Assembly (NCBI GenBank): GCA_032051265.1 | Contig: DAMBYU010000006.1 | Coordinates: 326,830-390,829 of the forward strand | From: Dryocola sp032051265 | Lineage (GTDB): Bacteria; Pseudomonadota; Gammaproteobacteria; Enterobacterales; Enterobacteriaceae | DNA: 64,000 nt | Direction: 5' to 3' | Shown: piece by piece, positions 21,277 to 29,381 of the stretch | Layout: each line of letters begins with the position of its first letter | Numbering within the stretch: position 1 is the stretch's first letter | Program-made: the position numbers and the translations under genes | The notes under the pieces: generated by a model | What the model saw: the letters and a program-made list of their open reading frames with translations, nothing else | The model's database searches: none | Told to the model about the DNA's origin: nothing

Positions 21277-22188
21277 ATGCTGTGGTTCAAAAATTTAATG
21301 GTTTACCGTTTAAGCCGCGACATCACGCTCTCTGCGGATGAAATGGAAAAACAGTTGGCCGCCTTCACGTTCAGCCCTTGCGGCAGCCAGGATATGGCAA
21401 AAACCGGCTGGGTGCCACCGATGGGCTCGCACAGTGATGCATTAACCCATGCCAATAACGGGCAGATTGTGATTTGCGCCCGCAAAGAAGAAAAAATTCT
21501 CCCTGCTCCGGTTATCAAGCAGGCGCTGGAAGCCAAGATTGGCAAGCTGGAGGCCGATCAGGGCCGCAAGCTGAAGAAAACCGAGAAAGATTCCCTGAAA
21601 GACGAAGTGCTGCATTCTCTGCTGCCGCGCGCCTTTAGCCGTTTCAACCAGACGATGATGTGGATTGATACCGTTAACGGTCTGATTATGGTGGACTGCG
21701 CGAGCGCTAAAAAAGCTGAAGACACGCTGGCGTTGCTGCGTAAAAGCCTGGGATCGCTGCCGGTTGTGCCTCTGGCGCTGGAAACCCCTATTGAACTGAC
21801 GCTGACCGAGTGGGTGCGTTCTAATGATGTACCTGCAGGCTTTGCTTTGATGGATGAAGCGGAGCTTAAGGCGATCCTTGAAGGCGGCGGCGTTATCCGC
21901 TGCAAGCAGCAGGATCTGGTGTGCGACGAGATAGCGACCCACATTGAAGCCGGGAAAGTAGTGACTAAACTGGCACTCGACTGGCAGGAACGTATTCAGT
22001 TTGTGATTGCCGACGACGGCTCTGTAAAACGCCTGAAATTTGCAGACACGCTGCGCGAGCAGAACGACGATATCGATCGTGAAGATTTTGCTCAGCGTTT
22101 CGACGCCGATTTTATTTTAATGACCGGCGAACTGGCAGCCCTGGTTAAGAGTCTGGTGGAAGCGTTGGGCGGTGAGGCTCAGCGTTAA
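21277..22188 (+). CDS. rdgC: Recombination-associated protein RdgC
   Basis: A 303-residue DNA-binding protein that forms a ring dimer around double-stranded DNA and restrains RecA. Sequence and length agree with E. coli RdgC (303), from MLWFKNLMVYRLSRD to the C-terminal LVEALGGEAQR. It has no enzymatic motif. It is a single gene between mak and ppnP, in the conserved order, followed by a hairpin shared with convergent ppnP. Confidence 0.95.
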   Translation: MLWFKNLMVYRLSRDITLSADEMEKQLAAFTFSPCGSQDMAKTGWVPPMGSHSDALTHANNGQIVICARKEEKILPAPVIKQALEAKIGKLEADQGRKLKKTEKDSLKDEVLHSLLPRAFSRFNQTMMWIDTVNGLIMVDCASAKKAEDTLALLRKSLGSLPVVPLALETPIELTLTEWVRSNDVPAGFALMDEAELKAILEGGGVIRCKQQDLVCDEIATHIEAGKVVTKLALDWQERIQFVIADDGSVKRLKFADTLREQNDDIDREDFAQRFDADFILMTGELAALVKSLVEALGGEAQR

Positions 22189-22197
22189 AAACAGAAC

Positions 22198-22223
22198 GGT
22201 GGATAGCATCTGCGCTATCCACC
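22198..22223. terminator. Hairpin between rdgC and ppnP
   Basis: A 10-bp perfect stem, 22198-22207 with 22214-22223 (GGTGGATAGC/GCTATCCACC), between two convergent genes. The following T-tract is weak on both strands. It is probably a shared terminator. Confidence 0.55.
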
Positions 22224-22232
22224 AGTAAAGTA

Positions 22233-22526
22233 TTATTTATCAGCCAGGTAACGGCAAAGGTAAGACGTTGGCTCGGCAACCTGCAGATGGAACTCGCTGT
22301 GGCCCGGCACGTTAAATACTTCGCCTGCGGCGTAGGTTTTCCATTCAGTTTGTTCTGGCAGTAATACATGTAATGCACCACTGACCACGGTCATCTCTTC
22401 AGGTTGCGCCGTACCGAAGGTGTATTCTCCTTCCACCATCACCCCGACGCTTGCCCGGCCAGTGCTGCTGCTGGTAAAACCAATGGATTTCACTTTGCCG
22501 GAAAAGTACTCATTACTTTGAAGCAT
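22233..22526 (-). CDS. ppnP: Pyrimidine/purine nucleoside phosphorylase PpnP
   Basis: A small cupin-fold phosphorylase (formerly YaiE, DUF1255) that splits nucleosides into base and ribose-1-phosphate. It is 97 residues long with the recognisable start MLQSNEYFSGKVKSIGF and the end LCRYLADK. The cupin core is visible as VVSGALHVLLP and HSEFHLQV. It lies after aroM in the same direction, as in E. coli. Confidence 0.93.
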   Translation of the reverse strand: MLQSNEYFSGKVKSIGFTSSSTGRASVGVMVEGEYTFGTAQPEEMTVVSGALHVLLPEQTEWKTYAAGEVFNVPGHSEFHLQVAEPTSYLCRYLADK

Positions 22527-22607
22527 GGACTGGCCCTTTTAAAAAATGTTCAGAAAAACAATATAGAGGGCAACGCTTGAGCCTGTCACGCAAATTGTTG
22601 CCCGCCG

Positions 22608-23285
22608 TCAGGCGAGCAGTTCTGAAGCTAAATGCGCAACCAGCACGTTCGATAACAATACCGGCACATCGAGCACTTTTTGCAGAATATCGCGATGTTT
22701 CTGATGATAGCCAAGGCAATCAAGCAACAGCACGTCTGCCCCCGCAGCCAGCAGTTTTCTGCCGGCATTAAGCAGGCCTTCTTCCATTTCATGTACCGGA
22801 TTAGCCAGCTCATAGAAGGGTGGTTTCTGCAACTGCTGCCATTTTTTATGCTGTGATTTCAACAGATCAGGAACCGGCAGGATAATACCCACCTGATGCC
22901 CGTCGACGATAGACGCCACCAGCGGAGGAATGATGCGCTCCGGCTCCAGCAGTATGCTGTTATAGGCAGTAAGACGGGTGAATCGCTCCATGTTCATCAG
23001 TAATATTACATCGTAATCCTGATTATCCAGCAGCTCGATTACGCCCTGTAGCGCCTGTTCGACTTTTCGTTTACCGATATGAAGGAGCGTTTTGTCTGCC
23101 AGTAAGGTAAGGATTTCCTCTTCCCCCTCATCGGCACCATATTCCGCTATCACTTCCTCACGGGTCATATTGCCCAGCAGCGTAACATGTTTGATTTGCT
23201 CTTCGGAAATATGTTCGGTTAACAACGGCAGAATTTCACTGACGGGCACCACACCGATGGTGAGAATGGCTAATGTTGATTTCAT
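22608..23285 (-). CDS. aroM: AroM family protein
   Basis: A 225-residue member of the AroM family, whose biochemical role is not settled. Signature stretches are LAILTIGVVP at the N-terminus, IIPPLVASIVDGHQVG in the middle and LLDCLGYHQKHRDIL near the C-terminus. The fold of the family resembles Asp/Glu racemase-like proteins. In E. coli it is the last gene of the TyrR-controlled aroL-yaiA-aroM operon. Here a 284-bp gap without a recognised gene separates it from yaiA, so it may have its own promoter. Confidence 0.92.
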   Translation of the reverse strand: MKSTLAILTIGVVPVSEILPLLTEHISEEQIKHVTLLGNMTREEVIAEYGADEGEEEILTLLADKTLLHIGKRKVEQALQGVIELLDNQDYDVILLMNMERFTRLTAYNSILLEPERIIPPLVASIVDGHQVGIILPVPDLLKSQHKKWQQLQKPPFYELANPVHEMEEGLLNAGRKLLAAGADVLLLDCLGYHQKHRDILQKVLDVPVLLSNVLVAHLASELLA

Positions 23286-23569
23286 GTTTAGTTCCGCCTT
23301 TATCCCGTACCAGCCCCCTTTTGCTGCACTGATACTTTTCCCACTCGCTGATGCCGACCGCAGGGTTGCTTAATAATTAATCACAAAGCGTAGCAGCATA
23401 TCGCAAGCGCATCGTTAGATCCTTTAACGAAACGTCAACAGCGTTACCACATAACATTATCGTAATATTTTTTTAACCTAAGGGGGAGGTAAAAAGTGTG
23501 ATGTCAAAATCAGTGCGGGTTTTTTAGGAAAAAGACCTGAGGGATTTTCGGCATCCTTGCCTGTGCGGA

Positions 23570-23761
23570 TCAGCTTTTTTCCGGGTCTTCATAACGCCGC
23601 TTTGCATCCAGCGCTTCCTGCTCGGTCTCGTGTTCGCTAATAAGCGTATCCGGGTGGGGATGGTCAGCCCTGAGTTGATACCAGGTAACGGTTTGGGTTT
23701 GCGAACCTTTCTCAACTTCAACTATTCGCGCAACTCGTGGGTAAGGAGGTCTGCTCGCCAT
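23570..23761 (-). CDS. yaiA: YaiA family protein
   Basis: A 63-residue cytoplasmic protein of unknown function, conserved downstream of aroL in enterobacteria. The stretch TVTWYQLRADHPHPD is nearly identical to E. coli YaiA, and the length is the same. It lies 44 bp after aroL on the same strand. Confidence 0.9.
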   Translation of the reverse strand: MASRPPYPRVARIVEVEKGSQTQTVTWYQLRADHPHPDTLISEHETEQEALDAKRRYEDPEKS

Positions 23762-23805
23762 CGCTCTTCCTTCGGTTGTGGATGAGCGATAAGTATAGAC
23801 AAAGA

Positions 23806-24330
23806 TTAACTTGCCCGGGCTATTTGCAAAGCGGCAAGCACCGCATCGACAACGGCATCCGGCATTTGAGAGGCGTCAACAACGTGGTGAGCGGCCTGGC
23901 GATACAGCGCCTCCCGGGCGGCCAATACCTCAACAATTTCATCGGTAATAGGTTTACCGGTTAACGTCGGACGCTGCCCCTCTTGCGGGAAAGCCTCCAG
24001 ACGGTCCGCCAGGATCCGGGCGGGCGCGCGCAGATAAATCACCACGCCCTGCTCGCGCATGAACTGACGATTATATTCCGCCAACACCATGCCGCCGCCG
24101 GTCGCAACGACAACGTCCGGTGACGTCACGCTTTTCAGCGCTTGCGTTTCGCGAGCGCGAAAACCTTCCCATCCTTCCTGCGCCACAATATCCGCTACGC
24201 TCATGTTGGTGGTAGTCAGCAGATGACTGTCGGTATCGACAAAGCCGCGACCCAGAGCCTGCGCTAATGCTACGCCTACCGTGGTTTTACCGCAGCCGCG
24301 CGCGCCGACCAGAAATATGGGTTGAATCAT
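23806..24330 (-). CDS. aroL: Shikimate kinase II AroL
   Basis: Phosphorylates shikimate to shikimate-3-phosphate in the pathway to aromatic amino acids. It is 174 residues, the same as E. coli AroL. The P-loop is GARGCGKTT (residues about 8-16), the shikimate-binding Asp is in DTDSH (about 32-36), and VVATGGGMV and the lid region RPTLTGKPITDE follow. It heads aroL-yaiA. Candidate TyrR and TrpR sites lie upstream, in line with the dual control known in E. coli. Confidence 0.95.
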   Translation of the reverse strand: MIQPIFLVGARGCGKTTVGVALAQALGRGFVDTDSHLLTTTNMSVADIVAQEGWEGFRARETQALKSVTSPDVVVATGGGMVLAEYNRQFMREQGVVIYLRAPARILADRLEAFPQEGQRPTLTGKPITDEIVEVLAAREALYRQAAHHVVDASQMPDAVVDAVLAALQIARAS

Positions 24331-24393
24331 CAGGGGCTATTCCTCAACAGTGGGTCCGGGTGATAACAAATAAAGAGATTAACAATGAGCCAT

Positions 24394-24413
24394 CATACCA
24401 TCCAGCTAGTACG
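24394..24413. promoter_or_regulatory. Candidate TrpR operator upstream of aroL
   Basis: The sequence CATACCATCCAGCTAGTACG carries one good TrpR half-site (CTAGTACG) and a degenerate second half, about 65 bp upstream of aroL. In E. coli aroL is repressed by TrpR together with TyrR. The match is imperfect. Confidence 0.4.
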
Positions 24414-24498
24414 CGGGATAGGCGTAAATAAAACGTTACGATAAATCATCTGCGCTACAGGCTGGTTACGGTGAAACGAGCAACGGCAAGCCTGAAAA

Positions 24499-24516
24499 TG
24501 TAAAGGAAATTTACCA
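24499..24516. promoter_or_regulatory. Candidate TyrR box upstream of aroL
   Basis: The sequence TGTAAAGGAAATTTACCA is close to the TyrR consensus TGTAAA-N6-TTTACA. It lies about 170 bp upstream of aroL in the 350-bp divergent interval with the DUF2076 gene. The rest of the interval shows no gene. Confidence 0.45.
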
Positions 24517-24680
24517 GAAAATATCTGCGCCACCTTACTTGAAAGCTTCGGTGAAAAACAACCCCGGCGCCCGGGATTCAGTAACACATTTTCGCACAGC
24601 TTTACCCTCGCGCCATTTTACATGCTGCGATTCTGATCCAGACTGAATATTGAGAACCCATGATGACAGAGGTATGAACC

Positions 24681-25352
24681 ATGCAATCTGAAGAGCAACG
24701 TCTGATTGACGGGCTTTTTGGCCGCCTGAAACAGGCTGAAGAGAGCAGCATCCCGCGCGACGGCGCCGCAGACCAGCTAATCCAACAACATATGGCACAG
24801 CTTCCGGGCGCCGCCTATTACATGGCGCAAACGATACTGATTCAGGAAGCGGCCATGAAGCAGTTGAACAGCCGTATTCAGGGACTGGAAGGGCAGATGG
24901 CGCAGTTACAACACGCTTCTCGCCAGCAGCAAAGCAGCGGCGGATTCCTTGCGGGATTATTCGGCTCAGGTTCGTCACGCGTCGCAGAACCTGTTCCTGG
25001 CGCCCAACAGTACCAAAATGTGCCACCGGGCAGTTACAGCGCCGCGCCGCGTGCCGGCACTGGCTTTTTGGCTGGGGCGCTGCAAACGGCGGCGGGCGTA
25101 GCTGGGGGAGTGATTATGGCGGATATGCTGACCAGCATGTTCCATCATACGCAGCCTGAAGAACTGGTGAATATTATCAACGAGCCTGCGCAGCCAGCCG
25201 ATAACTCAGCGATTAACGCAGTTGACGACTATAACCAGGCGGAAGACAGCCAGTTCCTCAATCAGGATGCGGGCCTGCCGCAGGACAATACCAACGACTA
25301 TGGCGATATCGGCAATGACGGTTTTGGCGATGACGATGATAACCTGATTTAA
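24681..25352 (+). CDS. DUF2076 domain-containing protein
   Basis: A 223-residue protein of unknown function. The N-terminal ~80 residues are helical and likely coiled coil (QSEEQRLIDGLFGRLKQAEE, then LNSRIQGLEGQMAQLQ). A Ser/Gly/Pro-rich linker with two short glycine-rich hydrophobic patches follows (GGFLAGLFGSGS and GFLAGALQTAAGVAGG). The C-terminal tail is very acidic (GDIGNDGFGDDDDNLI). A good ribosome-binding site (AGAGGT) precedes the ATG. It is not in this position in E. coli. Its stop codon overlaps that of convergent yaiI. Confidence 0.8.
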   Translation: MQSEEQRLIDGLFGRLKQAEESSIPRDGAADQLIQQHMAQLPGAAYYMAQTILIQEAAMKQLNSRIQGLEGQMAQLQHASRQQQSSGGFLAGLFGSGSSRVAEPVPGAQQYQNVPPGSYSAAPRAGTGFLAGALQTAAGVAGGVIMADMLTSMFHHTQPEELVNIINEPAQPADNSAINAVDDYNQAEDSQFLNQDAGLPQDNTNDYGDIGNDGFGDDDDNLI

Positions 25353-25810
25353 TTCTGTTTGGCCCGCGCCGCTGCCAGCAGCCATTTTTCCAGCTCGTTG
25401 GCAAACTGCTGGCGGTCGCGCTGATGTAAACTGTCCGGCCCGCCCGTCTGCACGCCGCTTGCACGCAGGGTATCCATAAAATCGCGCATGGTTAGCCGCT
25501 CGCGAATGGTGGCTGGCGTATAGCGTTCACCACGAGGATTTAGTGCCACGGCGCCCTTTTCGATAACGTCTGCGGCCAACGGGATATCAGCGGTAATCAC
25601 CAGATCGCCGCTTTCACAGCGGCGCACAATTTCGTTATCGGCAACGTCGAACCCTGTCGCAACCTGAAGGCTGCGAATAAAGCGCGAAGGCGGCGTTTTC
25701 AGCCCCTGGTTGGCGACCAGTGTTACCATAATCTGTGCGCGATCCGCGGCGCGGAACAAGACTTCCTTGATAACTTTTGGACACGCGTCGGCATCCACCC
25801 AAATCTGCAT
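25349..25810 (-). CDS. yaiI: YaiI/YqxD family protein (DUF188)
   Basis: A 153-residue member of the UPF0178/DUF188 family with a PIN-like fold; no activity has been firmly established. The N-terminal motif VDADACPKVIKEVLF is diagnostic, and VITADIPLAADVIEKGA follows in the middle. Length matches E. coli YaiI (152). It overlaps the DUF421 gene upstream by one base (TAATG arrangement), so the two are translationally coupled, which makes it the last gene of a three-gene unit. Confidence 0.93.
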   Translation of the reverse strand: MQIWVDADACPKVIKEVLFRAADRAQIMVTLVANQGLKTPPSRFIRSLQVATGFDVADNEIVRRCESGDLVITADIPLAADVIEKGAVALNPRGERYTPATIRERLTMRDFMDTLRASGVQTGGPDSLHQRDRQQFANELEKWLLAAARAKQN

Positions 25811-26265
25811 TACGACTCCTGATCTTCTGCGGGAATGATGGCGATCTTGCCGTTCTTTTCCAGAATGGCAAACTTTATCTGATCCATACGTTCCAGCCCC
25901 TGGTTCATTCGCGCGGAAGAAAGTATGTCGTCCGCGTTGATCCCCGCCTTACGCATCCGTTTTTCCAGCGGAAGACCATACTCCACAAGGATCAGCGGCG
26001 AGCCGTCGATAAGCTGTTCGAACTTTGGAAAACGATCTTTGATTTTACCGAACACAATATCCATGGTGATAAGCGTAATAATGGTGATCGCCGCCCCGGT
26101 GAAAGAAAAATCGTTCCCCAGCAGCGCCTGTTGCGTTGCCTCACTGATGATAAGCAACAGGATAAAATCGAACGAGGTCATTTCCAGCAGCGTGCGTCGC
26201 CCGGCGATTTTCAGCACGATCATCAGCAGAATGTACATCCCTATGGCGCGTAGTACGTTATCCAT
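25810..26265 (-). CDS. DUF421 (YetF/YcaP-type) membrane protein
   Basis: A 151-residue inner-membrane protein with two to three transmembrane segments at the N-terminus (residues about 5-75) and a cytoplasmic domain carrying the DUF421 signature (FEQLIDGSPLILVEYG). It is shorter than E. coli YcaP (230) but complete at both ends. The function is unknown; related Bacillus proteins affect spore germination and membrane stability. It lies 9 bp after the gene at 26275 and overlaps yaiI. Confidence 0.82.
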   Translation of the reverse strand: MDNVLRAIGMYILLMIVLKIAGRRTLLEMTSFDFILLLIISEATQQALLGNDFSFTGAAITIITLITMDIVFGKIKDRFPKFEQLIDGSPLILVEYGLPLEKRMRKAGINADDILSSARMNQGLERMDQIKFAILEKNGKIAIIPAEDQES

Positions 26266-26274
26266 AATTTTTCC

Positions 26275-26790
26275 TTACGGTAGTACCCACTGGCTTAAGG
26301 TCACGGGTTCTGCGCCTTTAAGCCTGATGGTGGAGATAACATGTCCGGCAGACTGAGGCTGAACGGTCAGCCAGAGCGCCTGCTCTTTGCCCGCGCTCGC
26401 AGGCCAGGTCAGCACCATTTCATGCCGGCTGGTATGGGTAAGAAGCGGCTGTGGCTGGAGGCTCTGAATCTCAAAGTTATCCATAAAATCCTGCCCCAGC
26501 GTCAGCACGGCAGGCTGGCCCGTGGCGAATTTAATGCGCAGAGTGAAACTCTCATCGCTCATGGCGCGTATTATCCGCTGATGTTCCACGCTCAGCGTTC
26601 CCTCGGGGTTGCTCGTCGTGGTCTGGCTTAGCCAGCCGTCTGAAAAAGTCCCGATTAATGAAAGCAATACCAGCGCCAGCAGGCAACGGCGCCCCCATTT
26701 TTCTATGCTCCACTCTTTAAGCTGCCAGCGCATATCTTCTTCCACCGGATAAGTGCGGCCGGTGTATTCATCAGGTACAGGTTTTGCCAT
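26275..26790 (-). CDS. Membrane-anchored protein of unknown function
   Basis: A 171-residue protein not recognised by name. The ATG at 26790 is preferred because GGAG lies at proper spacing; a GTG at 26799 is possible but too close to that site. One transmembrane segment (about residues 28-50, CLLALVLLSLIGTFSDGWL) follows a cytoplasmic N-terminus. The rest is a beta-rich extracytoplasmic domain with the stretch LGQDFMDNFEIQSL. It is the first gene of the unit with the DUF421 gene and yaiI and diverges from proC. Confidence 0.7.
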   Translation of the reverse strand: MAKPVPDEYTGRTYPVEEDMRWQLKEWSIEKWGRRCLLALVLLSLIGTFSDGWLSQTTTSNPEGTLSVEHQRIIRAMSDESFTLRIKFATGQPAVLTLGQDFMDNFEIQSLQPQPLLTHTSRHEMVLTWPASAGKEQALWLTVQPQSAGHVISTIRLKGAEPVTLSQWVLP

Positions 26791-26889
26791 GGACTGCACT
26801 CCTTTACTGTTTTGCTTAAGCGTAGCCGAATCGCCTGAAAGCGCGTTAAGCTATAGCCCATCAAACATCACAGACAATGGAGTGACGCA

Positions 26890-27699
26890 ATGGACAAGAA
26901 AATTGGTTTTATTGGCTGCGGCAACATGGGGAAAGCGATCCTCGGTGGCTTGATCTCCAGCGGGCTGATTCAGCCCGGCAACATCTGGGTTTACACCCCG
27001 TCCCCGGAGAAAGTGGAAGCGCTGCGGCAGGAATATGGCATCAATCCTGCGCAAAGCGCCCAGCAGGTCGCGCAGATTGCTGACATTGTCTTTGGCGCGG
27101 TAAAGCCTGGCGTGATGTTAAAAGTGCTGGGTGAAATTACCTCCAGCCTCAACAAAGAAACGGTGGTTATTTCCGTTGCCGCAGGCGTTACGCTTGACTC
27201 GCTGGCAACGGCGCTGGGCCACGATCGCAAAATCATCCGCGCCATGCCCAATACGCCAGCGCTGGTTAATGCCGGCATGACGTCCGTCACGCCAAACGCG
27301 CTGGCCAGCCCGGAAGATATTGCCGATGCGGTAACGATTTTCCGCAGCTTTGGCCAGGCAGAAGTGGTCAGCGAAGCGATGATCCATCCCGTCGTGGGCG
27401 TCAGCGGTTCTTCTCCGGCCTATGTGTTTATGTTTATCGAAGCGATGGCGGACGCCGCAGTGCTGGGCGGAATGCCACGCAAACAGGCTTATCAGTTCGC
27501 AGCCCAGGCCGTGATGGGCTCCGCGAAGATGGTGCTGGAAACCGGCATGCATCCGGGCGAGCTGAAAGATATGGTCTGTTCACCAGGCGGCACTACCATT
27601 GAGGCGGTAAAGGTACTGGAAGAAAAAGGTTTCCGCGCAGCGATAATGGAAGCGATGGTGAAGTGTATGGCTAAATCTGAACATTTAGGTAAGGCATAA
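26890..27699 (+). CDS. proC: Pyrroline-5-carboxylate reductase ProC
   Basis: Catalyses the last step of proline synthesis, reduction of pyrroline-5-carboxylate with NAD(P)H. It is 269 residues, the same as E. coli. The nucleotide-binding motif is GFIGCGNMGKAILGG at the N-terminus. The family stretch RAMPNTPALVNAGMT is at about residue 115, and the C-terminal signature covers LKDMVCSPGGTTIEAVKVLE. It is monocistronic. A hairpin follows, shared with convergent dgcC. Confidence 0.97.
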   Translation: MDKKIGFIGCGNMGKAILGGLISSGLIQPGNIWVYTPSPEKVEALRQEYGINPAQSAQQVAQIADIVFGAVKPGVMLKVLGEITSSLNKETVVISVAAGVTLDSLATALGHDRKIIRAMPNTPALVNAGMTSVTPNALASPEDIADAVTIFRSFGQAEVVSEAMIHPVVGVSGSSPAYVFMFIEAMADAAVLGGMPRKQAYQFAAQAVMGSAKMVLETGMHPGELKDMVCSPGGTTIEAVKVLEEKGFRAAIMEAMVKCMAKSEHLGKA

Positions 27700-27705
27700 G
27701 GCTCT

Positions 27706-27725
27706 CTCCCTCGCACGCGAGGGAG
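27706..27725. terminator. Hairpin between proC and dgcC
   Basis: An 8-bp stem, 27706-27713 with 27718-27725 (CTCCCTCG/CGAGGGAG), between convergent genes. There is no clear T-run. It is a probable transcript end. Confidence 0.45.
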
Positions 27726-27752
27726 CGAAAACGCTTCACAAAGTAAAATCCG

Positions 27753-28871
27753 TCAGGCTGCGGCTTCAATTCGCCCGCGCCCGGCATTTTTTGCTTTGTA
27801 AAGCGCCAAATCCGCCGCTTTTAGCCACTCGCGATAGCTGGTCATGCGGCAATCAAACTGGGCCACGCCCACGCTAATCTGCAGGACGACCTGCGGCGCA
27901 CACGGCAAGCGGAAAGTATCCAGATGTTCATAAACGCGAATCATCGCCTGAATGGCGCTTTCCTGCGATGTGCCGGACATGATCACGCCAAATTCATCCC
28001 CACCGAACCGCCCCACCACATCTGTAATACGCAAAGTGAGCTGCAAATGCTCGGTGATGGCAAGGATCGCTTCATCACCTACGTCATGACCAAAAGTATC
28101 GTTGATGGCTTTGAAGTGATCGATATCGATCAAAAGTAATGTGGCGCTGCGTTGATAGCGCTGGCAATTGTCATACTCTCCATGCAGCAGATGCTCCCAG
28201 TGGCGACGGTTGTATACGCCCGTCATACCATCTCGCGTGCTGAGCTGCATCAAACGACGCTTGTGCTCGGCAAGTTTTATCGCCGTCCGGTAGCTGACCA
28301 GCCCGTAATACATGGGATAGATAATCAACATCGGCAGGCAAATCCAGACCTGAGAGGGCATCGTTTCCAGATTCAACGGAATATGCATCAGGCCAAGCGT
28401 TAAGCTACAAGCGCAGGTCAGCAGCAACAGGCCGTATAAAAATAGCTTCACGCCGCCACAGCCCATGTTATTCATGCCCATCATGGCCACAATCAGCGCT
28501 GAAGGCAGGGCGTTCATGCCCATTACCGCAATCCACACGCCTCCCATACAGGAATCGATCATCAGGTTACGGATTTCGGCGCGGGCGGGATCGGGCGCCC
28601 GGTCAGCCACTTGCCAGGCAAGATGAGGCCAGATAAAACCATTTGCCACCAGAAGCAGCCACCACCAGCCGGAGATAGGTTGCATCACAAGTACAGAGGC
28701 GACGCAGAAGAAGCCTGTCGCAAGTCCGATAACCCTGGGTAAATAAACGCGCCGGACAAACCGCCGTCCTGAGCGATGCCTGTCTTCGTTGAGGTGTGTC
28801 GGACAGTCCATAGCTCTCCTGGAAAACCATCTGCAGAAACCCGGTTCATCACTCATAATAGTTAGGAACAT
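27753..28871 (-). CDS. dgcC: Diguanylate cyclase DgcC (AdrA/YaiC), MASE2-GGDEF
   Basis: Makes cyclic di-GMP, which in E. coli and Salmonella activates cellulose synthesis under CsgD control. The start at 28871 (MFLTIMSDE) is chosen by comparison with E. coli (MFPKIMNDE); it gives 372 residues against 371. An in-frame extension to 28952 lacks support. The N-terminal half is a MASE2 membrane sensor with several hydrophobic helices. The C-terminal GGDEF domain shows LIDIDHFKAINDTFGHDVGD and an intact active site RFGGDEFGVI, so it should be active. A ~20-nt hairpin (28928-28955) lies between it and psiF. Confidence 0.94.
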   Translation of the reverse strand: MFLTIMSDEPGFCRWFSRRAMDCPTHLNEDRHRSGRRFVRRVYLPRVIGLATGFFCVASVLVMQPISGWWWLLLVANGFIWPHLAWQVADRAPDPARAEIRNLMIDSCMGGVWIAVMGMNALPSALIVAMMGMNNMGCGGVKLFLYGLLLLTCACSLTLGLMHIPLNLETMPSQVWICLPMLIIYPMYYGLVSYRTAIKLAEHKRRLMQLSTRDGMTGVYNRRHWEHLLHGEYDNCQRYQRSATLLLIDIDHFKAINDTFGHDVGDEAILAITEHLQLTLRITDVVGRFGGDEFGVIMSGTSQESAIQAMIRVYEHLDTFRLPCAPQVVLQISVGVAQFDCRMTSYREWLKAADLALYKAKNAGRGRIEAAA

Positions 28872-28961
28872 TCTGAAATATTTGCCGTAATTATAGGAAG
28901 GGGAAGCCGGGGGAAAGTATGATTTTTCGGGTGAGCCGGTCCGCAGGCTCACCCGTTAGAA

Positions 28962-29279
28962 CTAACCCGCCTGTTTTTTCAGGCAGTTACTCATGAACGC
29001 CTTTCTCGCCTCGCCGGACAGCGTTTGGCTGCCAGCGTCAGCGTTACAGGATTTCATTTTTTGCTGTTGTGGCGTCAGGCTTTTATCGCCGGGAGCGGAG
29101 CTGCTGTTTTTCAGACAGTTACTCATGTAGAGCCTACGCTCGTCCCCTTTCAGGGTTTGCGAAGTGGCTTGTTGATTACACGAAGTCATGCGCTGTTGCT
29201 GAGGCGTCATCGCTTTATCCGCCGCTGACGCCGAACCCACTACACCTGCCAGTAACGCTATTATTAAGGCAATTTTCAT
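28962..29279 (-). CDS. psiF: Phosphate-starvation-inducible protein PsiF
   Basis: A small secreted protein of the Pho regulon with no known activity. The ATG at 29279 (MKIALIIALLAGVVGSASA) gives 105 residues with a signal peptide; the longer frame to 29360 is not supported. The mature part holds two copies of the PsiF repeat, each beginning with a LTPQQQ-type segment and ending in MSNCLK, with conserved Cys pairs. It follows phoA by 102 bp and is co-transcribed with it in E. coli. Confidence 0.93.
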   Translation of the reverse strand: MKIALIIALLAGVVGSASAADKAMTPQQQRMTSCNQQATSQTLKGDERRLYMSNCLKNSSSAPGDKSLTPQQQKMKSCNADAGSQTLSGEARKAFMSNCLKKQAG

Positions 29280-29381
29280 AGCAGCACCCATCTTAGTATG
29301 TGGCGCTCTAAGCCTGGCTTGCGCAGAGGAAAAAGGCCACTTACCGCGCCAAAAATTCACGATAATGCAGCCTTCTTCGCA

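Noticed and set aside
28872..28952. N-terminal extension of dgcC to 28952
   Set aside because: The extra 27 residues have no counterpart in E. coli DgcC, whose start aligns at 28871.
28928..28955. Hairpin between psiF and dgcC as a canonical terminator
   Set aside because: The 10-bp stem is good, but an A-run rather than a T-run follows on the minus strand, so only an inverted repeat can be claimed.
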